Assembly (NCBI GenBank): GCA_017475235.1 | Contig: JAFVGA010000016.1 | Coordinates: forward strand, 1 to 44,003 | DNA: 44,003 bases | Direction: 5' to 3' | Source: Eubacterium sp. | Lineage (GTDB): Bacteria > Bacillota > Clostridia > Lachnospirales > Lachnospiraceae | Shown: positions 31,419-41,729 of the stretch, in pieces | Position numbering within the stretch: position 1 is the stretch's first letter | Layout: each line of letters opens with the position of its first letter | Notes under the pieces: model-generated | What the model saw: only the letters and a program-made list of their open reading frames with translations | Databases searched by the model: none | Told to the model about the DNA's origin: nothing | Made by a program: the position numbers and the translations under genes

Positions 31419-32831
31419 ATGCGAATATATAATACTTTAACAAGAAAAAAAGAAGAGTTTGTACCATTGGAGGAAGGCAAAGTTTCAATGTACGTTTGCG
31501 GACCTACAGTGTACAACTTGATTCATATCGGAAACGCTAGACCTATGATAGTGTTTGATACATTCAGAAGATATCTTGAGTACAAGGGATATGAAGTTAA
31601 CTATGTCTCAAACTTCACTGACGTGGACGACAAGATTATTAATGCCGCAATCGAGGAAGGTGTATCAGCAGACGAGATTGCTGAGCGTTATATTGCTGAA
31701 TGCCAGAAGGATATGGAGGGCATGAACATTATGCCAGCCACTACACATCCAAAAGCTACAGAAGAAATAGATGGAATGATTTCTCTTATTGGAACGCTAA
31801 TCGACAAAGGTTACGCATACGACAAAGACGGCACAGTTTATTTTAGAACTAGAAAGTTCAAAGATTACGGAAAACTATCAAAGAAAAACATAAATGACCT
31901 AGAAGCTGGTCACAGAGATATTAAAGTAGTGGGCGAAGAGTCAAAAGAAGATCCGCTAGACTTCGTTCTTTGGAAACCTAAAAAAGAGGGCGAGCCTTCA
32001 TGGGATTCACCATGGAGCGATGGTAGACCTGGTTGGCATACAGAGTGTTCTGTTATGGCAAAGAAATACTTGGGCGATGAGATTGATATTCACGCCGGCG
32101 GCGAAGACTTAATCTTCCCTCACCACGAAAACGAGATTGCACAGAGTGAGTGTGCAAACGGTGTTCCTTTTGCAAAGTATTGGATGCATAATGCATTCTT
32201 AAATATAAACAATAAGAAGATGTCTAAGTCACTTGGAAACTTCTTTACAGTTAGAGATATTTCTGAAAAGTATGATTTACAGGTATTGAGATTCTTTATG
32301 CTAAGCGCGCACTACAGAAGTCCGCTTAACTTCAGCGATGACTTGATGGAGTCTGCAAAGAATGGTTTGGATAGAATCTTAACTGCAGCGGAAAAGCTTC
32401 GTGGTGTGATTTCAAGCGGTAAGGACGAACCTTTAACAGACGAAGAGCGCGAGATTGTAAATAGCGCAGGTGAGTTTGTTAAAAAGTTTGAAGATGCAAT
32501 GGATGATGATAACAATACTGCAAATGCAATTGCTGCAGTATTTGATTTAGTTAAGTATTCAAACAGCAATGTTTCAACAGACAACACTAAGCAGTTTGCT
32601 GAGGCAATGTATGAAATCTTAACTGAGCTTACAGATGTTCTAGGAATTATCTTAGAAAAAGAAGAAGAGACCCAGGGCGACGAAGACTACATTAACGAGA
32701 TGATTGAAAAACGTGCTCAAGCAAAGAAAGACAAAGACTTTGCATTGGCAGATCAAATCAGAGATGAGTTGTTAGAAAAAGGAATCGTGCTAGAAGATAC
32801 ACGTGAAGGAACTAAGTGGAGTAGAAAATAA
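31419..32831 (+). CDS. cysS: Cysteinyl-tRNA synthetase
   Basis: Charges tRNA-Cys; 470 residues, the normal length. Class I signatures are HIGN (36-39) in [11 protein letters not shown] and KMSKS (267-271). Zinc ligands include Cys27 in YVCGPTVYN, the Cys in WHTECSVMA, and the His pair in [12 protein letters not shown]. The C-terminal DALR-type helical region covers about 345-470. Its stop shares one base with mrnC, and the chain cysS-mrnC-rlmB is a conserved Firmicute order. Its product links to cysK and the glutamate-cysteine ligase only as a consumer of cysteine. Confidence 0.96.
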   Translation: MRIYNTLTRKKEEFVPLEEGKVSMYVCGPTVYNLIHIGNARPMIVFDTFRRYLEYKGYEVNYVSNFTDVDDKIINAAIEEGVSADEIAERYIAECQKDMEGMNIMPATTHPKATEEIDGMISLIGTLIDKGYAYDKDGTVYFRTRKFKDYGKLSKKNINDLEAGHRDIKVVGEESKEDPLDFVLWKPKKEGEPSWDSPWSDGRPGWHTECSVMAKKYLGDEIDIHAGGEDLIFPHHENEIAQSECANGVPFAKYWMHNAFLNINNKKMSKSLGNFFTVRDISEKYDLQVLRFFMLSAHYRSPLNFSDDLMESAKNGLDRILTAAEKLRGVISSGKDEPLTDEEREIVNSAGEFVKKFEDAMDDDNNTANAIAAVFDLVKYSNSNVSTDNTKQFAEAMYEILTELTDVLGIILEKEEETQGDEDYINEMIEKRAQAKKDKDFALADQIRDELLEKGIVLEDTREGTKWSRK

Positions 32832-33253
32832 TGTCTGACATATTTGAAATCATAAAACAGAATATGGATTTAGAAGACATTGATACAGTTAACTACTCAC
32901 CACTAACTTTTGCTTACATAGGTGATGCAGTTTATGAAGTCGTAATCAGAACAATGATTGTTGATGAGGCAAACAGAAGCGCAAATGATCTTCATAAAAT
33001 GTCGTCTGAATATGTGAAGGCTAGTACTCAAGCAAATCTTGCTGAAATACTAATGGATGACTTCGACGAAGACGAATTAGCAATTTTCAAACGTGGTAGA
33101 AATACAAAGATAAATTCCAAGGCGAAGAACGCATCGTTTAACGATTACAAAAAGGCGACAGGATTTGAGGCAGTGATTGGATATTTGTACTTGGAAGGCA
33201 AAACAGAGAGAATGTTAGAACTAATCAAGAAGGGATTAGAGAAGTTAGATTAA
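32831..33253 (+). CDS. mrnC: Mini-ribonuclease III
   Basis: A 140-residue RNase III catalytic domain without the double-stranded RNA-binding domain, the hallmark of Mini-III, which matures 23S rRNA ends in Bacillus. LTFAYIGDAVYEVVIRT is the family motif with the metal-binding Asp, and TGFEAVIGYLYLEGK is the C-terminal active-site helix with Glu. It overlaps cysS and rlmB by one base at each end, so all three are coupled. Neighbouring rlmB modifies the same 23S rRNA, which supports the call. Confidence 0.93.
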   Translation: MSDIFEIIKQNMDLEDIDTVNYSPLTFAYIGDAVYEVVIRTMIVDEANRSANDLHKMSSEYVKASTQANLAEILMDDFDEDELAIFKRGRNTKINSKAKNASFNDYKKATGFEAVIGYLYLEGKTERMLELIKKGLEKLD

Positions 33254-33993
33254 TGGAAAACAGTGAATTAATTATTGAGGGAAGAAATGCGATTATAGAA
33301 GCTTTTAGAGCAGGTAGAAGCGTGGATAAACTTTTTATCCAAGAGCACACTAAAGAAGGCTCTATGAACACATTGATTCGCGAAGCAAAGAAAACTAAAA
33401 CATTAATTAAATATGTTCCAAAGGAAAGGTTGGATCAGATTTCAGAGACTGGTCATCATCAGGGCGCTGTTGCCTTTGTAGCAGCATACAACTATGCAGA
33501 GATTGATGATTTGTTTGCGAAAGCCGAGGAGAAAGGTGAGTCACCATTTTTCATTATTCTTGATGAGATAGAAGACCCACATAACTTGGGTGCAATTATA
33601 AGAACTGCTAATCTGGCAGGAGCACACGGTGTTATAGTACCGAAGAATCGCGCATGTGGTCTTACAGCGACAGTAGTTAAGGCATCAGCTGGAGCAATCA
33701 ACTACACACCAATAGTGAAGGTTACAAATATTGCTCAGACTATTGAGAGTTTAAAAGAGAGAGGAATGTGGTTTGTCTGCGCCGATATGGACGGAGAAAC
33801 TATGTATGATATAGATTTGACGGGGTCTATTGGAATTGTTATCGGAAATGAGGGTAAGGGTGTTAGTAGACTAGTCAAAGAAAAATGCGATTTCGTCGCA
33901 CGCATTCCTATGAGTGGTGATATAGATTCGCTCAATGCTAGCGTGGCTACGGGGGTTTTGGCTTACGAGATAGTGAGACAGAGATTGAAATAA
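33253..33993 (+). CDS. rlmB: TrmH-family 23S rRNA 2'-O-ribose methyltransferase
   Basis: A 246-residue SPOUT methyltransferase expected to methylate a guanosine ribose in 23S rRNA. An N-terminal L30e-like substrate domain (1-75) is followed by the knotted catalytic domain. ILDEIEDPHNLGAIIRTA is motif 1 with the catalytic Arg, GNEGKGVSRLV motif 2, and DSLNASVATGVLAYEI motif 3 with the S-adenosylmethionine loop. It overlaps mrnC by one base. tRNA-Thr starts only five bases after the stop codon, so RNase P cleavage of that tRNA would set this mRNA's 3' end. Confidence 0.93.
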   Translation: MENSELIIEGRNAIIEAFRAGRSVDKLFIQEHTKEGSMNTLIREAKKTKTLIKYVPKERLDQISETGHHQGAVAFVAAYNYAEIDDLFAKAEEKGESPFFIILDEIEDPHNLGAIIRTANLAGAHGVIVPKNRACGLTATVVKASAGAINYTPIVKVTNIAQTIESLKERGMWFVCADMDGETMYDIDLTGSIGIVIGNEGKGVSRLVKEKCDFVARIPMSGDIDSLNASVATGVLAYEIVRQRLK

Positions 33994-33998
33994 TACGA

Positions 33999-34071
33999 GC
34001 CGTCATAGCTCAGTCGGTAGAGCGCCACCATGGTAAGGTGGAGGTCACGAGTTCAAGCCTCGTTGACGGCT
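33999..34071 (+). tRNA. tRNA-Thr (anticodon GGT)
   Basis: A 73-base cloverleaf. Acceptor GCCGTCA pairs with TGACGGC; discriminator T, no CCA. The anticodon stem CCACC/GGTGG encloses ATGGTAA. The T arm is ACGAG-TTCAAGC-CTCGT. It has no promoter of its own and follows rlmB by five bases, so it must be cut out of the protein-coding transcript. Confidence 0.95.
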
Positions 34072-34078
34072 ATATTTA

Positions 34079-34107
34079 TTGCCAATACTAAGCGTTTGTG
34101 CTAAAAT
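34079..34107 (+). promoter_or_regulatory. Promoter of ilvN-ilvC
   Basis: TTGCCA (34079-34084) and TAAAAT (34102-34107) are 17 bases apart, with TGC giving an extended -10. The -35 begins seven bases after tRNA-Thr ends. The start point would be near 34114, leaving a 30-base leader with no room for a T-box. Confidence 0.8.
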
Positions 34108-34143
34108 GTTTTGGTATGAATTCTAAGAAAAGAGGATAATCAT

Positions 34144-35692
<1,549 letters not shown>

Positions 35693-35713
35693 TAGTAATT
35701 AATTAAAGGGATT

Positions 35714-35745
35714 AAAGGGAGAGCAATTTTTGTTCTCCCTTTTTG
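35714..35745 (+). terminator. Intrinsic terminator after ilvC
   Basis: AAAGGGAGAGC (35714-35724) pairs with GTTCTCCCTTT (35732-35742), with one G-T pair, around a seven-base loop. T continues to about 35744. Confidence 0.88.
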
Positions 35746-35761
35746 TTTTGTAGGGGGAATT

Positions 35762-36157
35762 ATGAGTGTTGAATTGTTTTTATGTTTAGGGTTAGTTTCA
35801 ATAAGTGATATTAAGAGAAAAATAATACCTAACAGCCTAGTGGTAGTATTATTTTTGATTGGAATTATATACGGACGGGTGAGTAACGCGGAATCTATTA
35901 TGGGTGCGACCTTAATGCCGGCTTTTTTGATGCTATTAAGTAACAAATATCCATTAGGTGGAGGAGATATTAAACTGATATCGGCCCTTGGTTTTTGTCT
36001 TGGATTTTGGTCTCAAATGGTTATTTTGGTGGTCGGAATGACCCTTTCTTTGACGGTGGCAATAATATCTAGAAAAAAGGCTATAATTCTAGGCCCTTTT
36101 ATTATTTTTGGGGCTATATTTGCTTTAATTATGGGCGAATTTTTGGTAAAATATTAG
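35762..36157 (+). CDS. Short A24-family prepilin peptidase-like membrane protein
   Basis: A 131-residue protein with about four transmembrane helices. It has the two catalytic Asp motifs of type IV prepilin peptidases: SDIKRKIIPN (Asp16) and GGGDIK (Asp69). The N-terminal methylation domain of full-length PilD (about 250-290 residues) is missing, as in archaeal-type or TadV/CpaA peptidases. AGGGGGA precedes the ATG. No pilin or assembly gene lies nearby. Bases 35872-35890, coding Tyr37 to Ala43, read exactly like a conserved stretch of 16S rRNA and use the rare Arg codon CGG. It starts 17 bases after the ilvC terminator, so its promoter is unclear. Confidence 0.8.
   Translation: MSVELFLCLGLVSISDIKRKIIPNSLVVVLFLIGIIYGRVSNAESIMGATLMPAFLMLLSNKYPLGGGDIKLISALGFCLGFWSQMVILVVGMTLSLTVAIISRKKAIILGPFIIFGAIFALIMGEFLVKY
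36144..36152 (+). promoter_or_regulatory. Extended -10 promoter of the ATPase/HD/STAS-kinase operon
   Basis: TGGTAAAAT (36144-36152) is an extended -10 within the last codons of the A24 gene. A weak TTTAAT -35 (36124-36129) lies 17 bases upstream. In the leader GTGTTTT (36161-36167) pairs with AAAACAC (36175-36181), a small hairpin before the ribosome site. Confidence 0.5.
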
Positions 36158-36197
36158 ATAGTGTTTTGGGGAGAAAAACACAGTTTTGAGGTGTAAT

Positions 36198-36599
36198 ATG
36201 CAAAGCAAAACATTTGCTGCAAAAAGAGAAAATTTACTTGATATTAATGCTTTTCTAGAAGAGATTTTAGAAGGCTATAATTTTGATATAAAAAAACAGA
36301 TGAAGTTGGCTCTAGCGGTAGAGGAACTGTTTACTAATGTTGCAGATTACGCTTATGGAGATAAAGAGGGAGACGTAGAAGTTAAAGTTGGTTTGGACGA
36401 TGAAGGATACGTTTTCATCAGTCTTATCAATGGAGGAGTACAGTTTGATCCTTGGGAAAAGGAAGATCCAGACGTTAAATTGTCACCTGAAGATAGACAG
36501 ATTGGTGGGCTTGGAATCTATATGGTTAAACAAAACATTGATAAGTATGATTACGAGTATAAAGACGGAAAAAATATTGTAACTATTTACAAAAAATAA
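36198..36599 (+). CDS. RsbW/SpoIIAB-type ATP-binding protein (anti-sigma kinase-like)
   Basis: A 133-residue GHKL ATPase domain alone, of the HATPase_c_2 kind found in anti-sigma factor serine kinases. ALAVEELFTNVADYAYG is the N box with the metal-binding Asn. FDPWEKEDPD lies at the lid, and GGLGIYMVKQ is the G2 box. The start ATG (36198) follows GAGGTG. In characterised partner-switching systems such a kinase phosphorylates a Ser in a STAS protein. Here a STAS domain is encoded two genes downstream with a suitable Ser. No sigma factor gene lies next to it, so the controlled target is unknown. Confidence 0.85.
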   Translation: MQSKTFAAKRENLLDINAFLEEILEGYNFDIKKQMKLALAVEELFTNVADYAYGDKEGDVEVKVGLDDEGYVFISLINGGVQFDPWEKEDPDVKLSPEDRQIGGLGIYMVKQNIDKYDYEYKDGKNIVTIYKK

Positions 36600-36611
36600 T
36601 CGGAGATAGTG

Positions 36612-37196
36612 ATGAGTAAAAGATTAGATGATGCGATAGAGTTTGCTACCAAGAAGCATACGGAGCAAACTAGAAAAAGAGAAAACACGCCATATATTTT
36701 GCATCCTTTGGAGGCGGCGGCTGTAGCGGCTGAGTTAACTAAGGATGAAGATATATTGATTGCGGCAGTTCTTCATGACACTGTTGAAGACACGGACACA
36801 TCGATTGACGAGGTTAGAGAAAAATTCGGAAACAGAGTGGCTGAATTAGTTGATTCGGAAACTGAGAATAAGAGAGAAGATTTACCGCCAGAGGAAACCT
36901 GGGAAATAAGGAAAAAGGAATCACTTGAACATTTGAAGAATTCCACAGATCCAGCAGTAAAGATTCTTTGGTTAGCAGATAAAGTTTCAAATATCAGAAC
37001 ACTATATAGACTTTATCAAAAAGAGGGAGATGATCTCTGGAACCATTTCAACATGAAGGACATAAAGAAGCAGGCATGGTACTACAGAACAGTTGCTGAA
37101 TTGCTATCGGATTTGGAGGACACATTACCATATCAAGAATATAAGCAGATAGTTGATTATATATTTAGAAACGTAAAGGAGAATGAAGATGATTAA
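36612..37196 (+). CDS. HD-domain protein, SpoT/MESH1-like hydrolase
   Basis: A 194-residue HD phosphohydrolase similar to the hydrolase half of RelA/SpoT. FATKKHTEQTRKRENTPYI opens the domain, with HPLEAAAVA giving the next His. AAVLHDTVEDTDTSIDEVRE is the HD motif with the ED pair that binds Mn2+, and LWLADKVSNIR holds the last Asp. There is no synthetase or TGS/ACT domain, as in small alarmone hydrolases. It could hydrolyse (p)ppGpp or a related 3'-phosphate nucleotide. I use the ATG at 36612, six bases after GGAG; the GTG just before it is in frame too. It overlaps the STAS-kinase gene by eight bases. Confidence 0.85.
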   Translation: MSKRLDDAIEFATKKHTEQTRKRENTPYILHPLEAAAVAAELTKDEDILIAAVLHDTVEDTDTSIDEVREKFGNRVAELVDSETENKREDLPPEETWEIRKKESLEHLKNSTDPAVKILWLADKVSNIRTLYRLYQKEGDDLWNHFNMKDIKKQAWYYRTVAELLSDLEDTLPYQEYKQIVDYIFRNVKENEDD

Positions 37197-38346
37197 TATT
37201 AAAGGAACAATGAACGAAGATACTTTAACAATATCTTTGGACGGAAGAATTGATTCTACAAACGCAGAAGAAGTAGAAAAACAAATAACAGAAATTAGAG
37301 AAGCAAATAATTATGACAAAATAATTATCGATGCTGGAAAACTAGATTACATTTCTAGTGCGGGCCTAAGAATTATTCTTAGAATCAGAAAAGAAGAGGA
37401 CAGTCTAAAAATCATTAACGTATCATCAGATGTTTACGAGATTTTTGAGATGACTGGCTTTTCAGAAATGATACCCATTGAAAAGGCGTACAGAGAATTA
37501 TCAGTAGAGGGTTGTGAAGTAATAGGACAAGGCGCTAACGGTAAAGTATATCGTATCGATCCTGAAACAATCATCAAAGTGTATAAGAATCCTGACGCAC
37601 TTCCAGAAATCAAGAATGAAAGAGAACTTGCTAGAACTGCATTCGTATTAGGAATACCTACAGCTATTCCATACGATGTTGTTAGAGTGGGCGATGGATA
37701 TGGTTCAGTATTTGAACTACTAAATGCTAAGTCATTTGCAAAACTTATTGAAGAAAACCCTGATAATACTGACAAGTATATCGGACTATACATTGATTTG
37801 TTAAATAAGATTCATTCTACCGAAGTTAAAGAAGGCGATATGCCAAATATGAAAGATATTGCTCGTGGATGGGCAGAATTCTTGGTTGAATACTTGCCAG
37901 AAGGCTACGGCGAAAGATTAGTTAAAGTAGTTGAAGATATTCCAGATAGCAACTATATGATGCACGGTGATTACCATATCAAGAACGTAATGATGCAGGA
38001 TGATGAAGTATTGCTTATCGATATGGACACAATCTGTGTTGGTGATCCAATCTTTGAATTGGCATCAATGTTTAATGCATATGTTGGCTTTGGTTCATGC
38101 TCAGCTTCAAATGTTGAGGACTTCATCGGTCTCCCATACGACGTGACAAACTACATTTGGGATAAGTCTTTGGATATGTACACAGAGGGCAAATCTGAAG
38201 AAGAGAAAGAAGAGATTAAGATGAAGGCTGAGTTGATTGGTAACTCTCGTATTATGAGAAGAACAATTAGAAGAGACAAGAACCAAGAACTAATCGACTT
38301 CTGCAAGAAACAGATTATTTCAATTTTAGATGCGCTAGATAAATAA
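37189..38346 (+). CDS. STAS domain fused to an APH-type small-molecule/protein kinase
   Basis: A 385-residue fusion. Residues 1-100 form a STAS (anti-sigma-factor antagonist) domain: LTISLDGRIDS, then DYISSAGLRII, where Ser57 matches the phosphorylated Ser of SpoIIAA/RsbV. Residues about 108-385 are an aminoglycoside-phosphotransferase-like kinase: GQGANGKVYRID glycine loop, IIKVYK ATP-binding Lys, HGDYHIKN (259-266) catalytic loop and LIDMD metal motif. The start ATG (37189) lies seven bases after GGAG; the ATG at 37183 is too close. Its partners are the RsbW-type ATPase and the HD hydrolase. The kinase substrate is unknown. tRNA-Ser begins seven bases after the stop. Confidence 0.87.
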   Translation: MINIKGTMNEDTLTISLDGRIDSTNAEEVEKQITEIREANNYDKIIIDAGKLDYISSAGLRIILRIRKEEDSLKIINVSSDVYEIFEMTGFSEMIPIEKAYRELSVEGCEVIGQGANGKVYRIDPETIIKVYKNPDALPEIKNERELARTAFVLGIPTAIPYDVVRVGDGYGSVFELLNAKSFAKLIEENPDNTDKYIGLYIDLLNKIHSTEVKEGDMPNMKDIARGWAEFLVEYLPEGYGERLVKVVEDIPDSNYMMHGDYHIKNVMMQDDEVLLIDMDTICVGDPIFELASMFNAYVGFGSCSASNVEDFIGLPYDVTNYIWDKSLDMYTEGKSEEEKEEIKMKAELIGNSRIMRRTIRRDKNQELIDFCKKQIISILDALDK

Positions 38347-38353
38347 TAATCGT

Positions 38354-38439
38354 GGAGACGTATCGAAGTGGTCATAACGAGCCGCACTCGAAATGCGGTT
38401 GTCCTTACGGGCACGTGGGTTCGAATCCCACCGTCTCCG
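38354..38439 (+). tRNA. tRNA-Ser (anticodon CGA)
   Basis: An 86-base class II tRNA. Acceptor GGAGACG pairs with CGTCTCC; discriminator G, no CCA. The anticodon stem CCGCA/TGCGG encloses CTCGAAA. The long variable arm (TGTCCTTACGGGCA) marks a serine tRNA. No terminator or promoter separates it from the STAS-kinase gene or from leuC. Confidence 0.95.
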
Positions 38440-38466
38440 CTTTATTAAACCTTGGAGGAAATATAA

Positions 38467-39732
38467 ATGGGAATGACAATGACACAAAAAATCTTGGCTA
38501 AGCATGCGGGATTAGATAGTGTACAAGCAGGTCAGCTAATTGAGGCTGACTTGGATTTAGTTTTGGCTAATGATATCACTGGACCAGTCGCTATTGGCGA
38601 GATGGAAAAGATGGATGTGGATTGCGTCTTCTGCAAAGACAAAATCGCGTTAGTTCCAGATCATTACACACCAAATAAAGATATTAAGTCTGCAGAGCTT
38701 TACAAGTGTGTAAAGGACTTTGCTAAAGAAAATGATATTACAAACTACTTTGAGACAGGTAGAGTTGGAATTGAGCATGCTTTGCTTCCTGAAAAAGGAT
38801 TAGTAGTGGCTGGAGATGTTGTTATAGGTGCTGACTCACACACTTGTACATACGGTGCGCTTGGCGCATTCTCAACAGGTGTTGGAAGTACTGATATGGC
38901 TGCAGGTATGGCTACAGGCAAGGCTTGGTTTAAAGTACCATCAGCTATCAAGTTCAATTTGACTGGCAAACTTAACGAGTGGGTTTCAGGTAAGGATGTA
39001 ATTCTTCACATTATCGGAATGATTGGCGTGGACGGAGCACTTTATCAGTCAATGGAATTTGTGGGCGAAGGTGTTCACAGTCTAACTATGGATGATAGAT
39101 TTGCAATGGCAAATATGGCAATAGAAGCTGGCGGAAAGAATGGAATCTTTATCGTGGACGACTTGACGAAAGAGTATATGGATGAGCATTCAGATAAAGA
39201 ATACACTATCTTCGAGCCGGACGAAGATGCTGAGTACGTGGAAGAATACACAATAGATTTAAGCGAAATTAAGTCTACAGTTTCATTCCCACACTTACCA
39301 GAGAATACACACACTATCGATGAGATAGATGATATCAAAATAGATCAAGTTGTAATTGGTTCATGTACAAACGGTCGTATTCAAGATATGCGTGAAGCTG
39401 CGAAGATCTTTGAGGGAAGAAAAGTAGCAGATGGAGTTAGATGTATCGTGTTCCCGGCAACTCAGGACATTTATCTAAAATGTATTGAAGAGGGAATCAT
39501 GAGTACGTTTATTAAGGCTGGTTGTGCAGTAAGTACACCTACATGTGGACCTTGTCTTGGTGGACATATGGGAATTCTTGCCAAGGGCGAGAGAGCTGTT
39601 GCTACCACAAACAGAAACTTTGTAGGACGTATGGGTGACCCTGAATCAGAAGTTTACTTGTCATCACCTGCTGTTGCTGCAGCAAGTGCAATCACTGGCA
39701 AGATTTCGGGTCCAGCAGAACTTGGGCTATAG
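38467..39732 (+). CDS. leuC: 3-isopropylmalate dehydratase, large subunit
   Basis: Aconitase-type subunit of the leucine pathway that isomerises 2-isopropylmalate. The 421-residue length is the shorter clostridial/archaeal type rather than the 466-residue E. coli type. The 4Fe-4S cysteines are in [10 protein letters not shown] and in [12 protein letters not shown], and [14 protein letters not shown] is a substrate-binding motif. TTGGAGG lies before the ATG. It starts 27 bases after tRNA-Ser with no promoter in the gap, so its transcript probably begins upstream. leuD follows after nine bases. The Fe-S cluster would come from the sufCB system. Confidence 0.95.
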   Translation: MGMTMTQKILAKHAGLDSVQAGQLIEADLDLVLANDITGPVAIGEMEKMDVDCVFCKDKIALVPDHYTPNKDIKSAELYKCVKDFAKENDITNYFETGRVGIEHALLPEKGLVVAGDVVIGADSHTCTYGALGAFSTGVGSTDMAAGMATGKAWFKVPSAIKFNLTGKLNEWVSGKDVILHIIGMIGVDGALYQSMEFVGEGVHSLTMDDRFAMANMAIEAGGKNGIFIVDDLTKEYMDEHSDKEYTIFEPDEDAEYVEEYTIDLSEIKSTVSFPHLPENTHTIDEIDDIKIDQVVIGSCTNGRIQDMREAAKIFEGRKVADGVRCIVFPATQDIYLKCIEEGIMSTFIKAGCAVSTPTCGPCLGGHMGILAKGERAVATTNRNFVGRMGDPESEVYLSSPAVAAASAITGKISGPAELGL

Positions 39733-39741
39733 GAGGCAAAT

Positions 39742-40227
39742 ATGAAAGCAGAAGGTAAAGTTTTTAAATTTGGAGATAACGTAGATACAGACGTAATTAT
39801 TCCAGCTAGATACTTGAACGACCCTGATCCAAAGGCGTTGGCAAGTCACTGTATGGAAGATATAGATAAAGATTTTGCAAGCAAGGTTAAAGAGGGAGAT
39901 ATTATCGTTGCAGATAAGAACTTTGGCTGTGGCTCATCAAGAGAGCACGCACCTATCTCAATCAAGGCTTGTGGAGTTAGTTGTGTTATTGCAGACACAT
40001 TCGCAAGAATTTTCTACCGCAACTCAATCAACATTGGACTTCCTATAATCGAATGTCCAGAGGCAGCTGCAGGTATATCTGACGGCGACGAAGTAGAAGT
40101 GGACTTCGACACAGGCGTTATTGTAAATAAAACTACAGGCGCTGAGTTTAAAGGTCAGCCATTCCCTGAGTTTATGCAAAACATTATCACTAAGGGTGGA
40201 TTAGTAAATTATATTAACGATAAATAA
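39742..40227 (+). CDS. leuD: 3-isopropylmalate dehydratase, small subunit
   Basis: A 161-residue swivel-domain partner of LeuC, the short type. [14 protein letters not shown] opens the domain, and [14 protein letters not shown] is the hallmark motif. [19 protein letters not shown] follows in the expected order. It lies nine bases after leuC with AGGAGG before the ATG, so both subunits come from one message. thrC begins 10 bases later, linking leucine and threonine synthesis in one operon. leuA and leuB are not in the window. Confidence 0.96.
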   Translation: MKAEGKVFKFGDNVDTDVIIPARYLNDPDPKALASHCMEDIDKDFASKVKEGDIIVADKNFGCGSSREHAPISIKACGVSCVIADTFARIFYRNSINIGLPIIECPEAAAGISDGDEVEVDFDTGVIVNKTTGAEFKGQPFPEFMQNIITKGGLVNYINDK

Positions 40228-40237
40228 GCGAGGAAAC

Positions 40238-41728
40238 ATGAAAGAGATATTATACAAAAGCACAAGAAGTGAAGATGGAGCGCTAAAGGCATCAGAAGCT
40301 ATCCTTAAAGGTTTGGCTGATGATGGCGGTTTGTTTGTGCCAATTGAACTACCAAGTTTAGATAAAACTATGAAGGAACTTGCTGGAATGAAATACCAGG
40401 AAGTTGCCTATGAAGTTATGAAACTTTTCTTCACTGACTTTACAGAGGAAGAATTAAAGAAGTGTATAGATAAAGCATACGATGAGAAGTTTGACACTGA
40501 AGAGATTGCACCTTTGGCGCAGGTGAAGGATCCATATCATTTGGAACTTTTCCACGGACCAACAATTGCGTTTAAGGATATGGCGCTTCAGATTTTGCCA
40601 CATCTTCTAACAACATCTGCAAAGAAGAATGGTGTTGATAATGAAATCGTAATCTTAACTGCAACATCAGGCGATACAGGTAAAGCTGCGTTAGCTGGAT
40701 TTGCGGGAGTTGAAGGAACAAAGATAATTGTTTTCTATCCTGATGGAGGAGTTAGTCCTATTCAGGAAAAACAGATGATCACACAAAAGGGTGATAACAC
40801 ACACGTTGTGGCTATTGAAGGAAACTTTGACGAGGCCCAGACAGGTGTTAAAAATATTTTCAACAATAAAGAGTTAGCTGAAGAGATGGCGTCAAAAGGA
40901 TTCCAGTTCTCATCTGCAAACTCAATCAATATTGGTCGTTTGATTCCTCAAGTTGCATACTATGTTTATTCATATGCAAAACTCTTGTCTGAGGAAAAGA
41001 TAGAAGACGGTGAGAAGATTAATGTGGTCGTTCCAACAGGAAACTTTGGAAATATTCTTGCAGCATTTTATGCAAAGAATCTTGGAACTCCAATCGACAA
41101 GTTGGTTTGCGCATCAAACGAGAACAAAGTGCTTTACGATTTCTTTAATACTGGAGAGTATGACAAGAACCGTGAGTTCATTTTAACAACATCTCCATCT
41201 ATGGATATCTTGATCTCAAGTAACCTTGAGAGACTTATTTACCACGCGGCTGGAAATGACGCAGCAAAGAACAAGGCATTTATGGATGACTTGGCAAATG
41301 GTGGTAAGTATGAGATCACTGATGAGATGAGAGCGAAGTTAACTGACTTCGTAGGAGACTTCGCGAGCGAAGAAGAAACTGCAGAAACAATCAAAAAGAT
41401 TTTTGAAGATACAGGATACATTATGGATACACATACTTCAGTTGCAAGATGTGTGTATGAAAAGTATGTGGCAAAGACTGGCGACAATAAAGCGACAGTT
41501 ATTGCATCAACAGCTAGTCCGTTCAAGTTTACAAGAGCGGTAATGAATGCGATTGATTCTAAATATGAGTCAATGGAAGATTTCGAGTTAGTGGATGAGT
41601 TGTCTAGAATTGGAAACATTGATATTCCAAACGCAATTGAAGAAATCAGAAATGCAGACATTAGACACAACACTAAGTGTGAAACAGAAGAGATGGAGAA
41701 TATCGTAAAGGATTTTTTGGGTATTTAG
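40238..41728 (+). CDS. thrC: Threonine synthase
   Basis: PLP enzyme turning O-phosphohomoserine into threonine. 496 residues is the long fungal/clostridial class II form. GPTIAFKDMALQ carries the PLP-binding Lys; TATSGDTGKAALAGF binds the cofactor phosphate; PTGNFGNILAA is the second glycine-rich loop. GCGAGG precedes the ATG. It shares an operon with leuCD. A YfbR-like gene starts one base after its stop. No thrB or hom gene is nearby. Confidence 0.95.
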   Translation: MKEILYKSTRSEDGALKASEAILKGLADDGGLFVPIELPSLDKTMKELAGMKYQEVAYEVMKLFFTDFTEEELKKCIDKAYDEKFDTEEIAPLAQVKDPYHLELFHGPTIAFKDMALQILPHLLTTSAKKNGVDNEIVILTATSGDTGKAALAGFAGVEGTKIIVFYPDGGVSPIQEKQMITQKGDNTHVVAIEGNFDEAQTGVKNIFNNKELAEEMASKGFQFSSANSINIGRLIPQVAYYVYSYAKLLSEEKIEDGEKINVVVPTGNFGNILAAFYAKNLGTPIDKLVCASNENKVLYDFFNTGEYDKNREFILTTSPSMDILISSNLERLIYHAAGNDAAKNKAFMDDLANGGKYEITDEMRAKLTDFVGDFASEEETAETIKKIFEDTGYIMDTHTSVARCVYEKYVAKTGDNKATVIASTASPFKFTRAVMNAIDSKYESMEDFELVDELSRIGNIDIPNAIEEIRNADIRHNTKCETEEMENIVKDFLGI

Positions 41729-41729
41729 T

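Noticed and set aside
34072-34143. T-box leader before ilvN, and similarly before leuC, thrC, cysK and cysS
   Set aside because: The gaps are too short and no T-box core (AGGGTGGNACCGCG-like) is visible in any of them.
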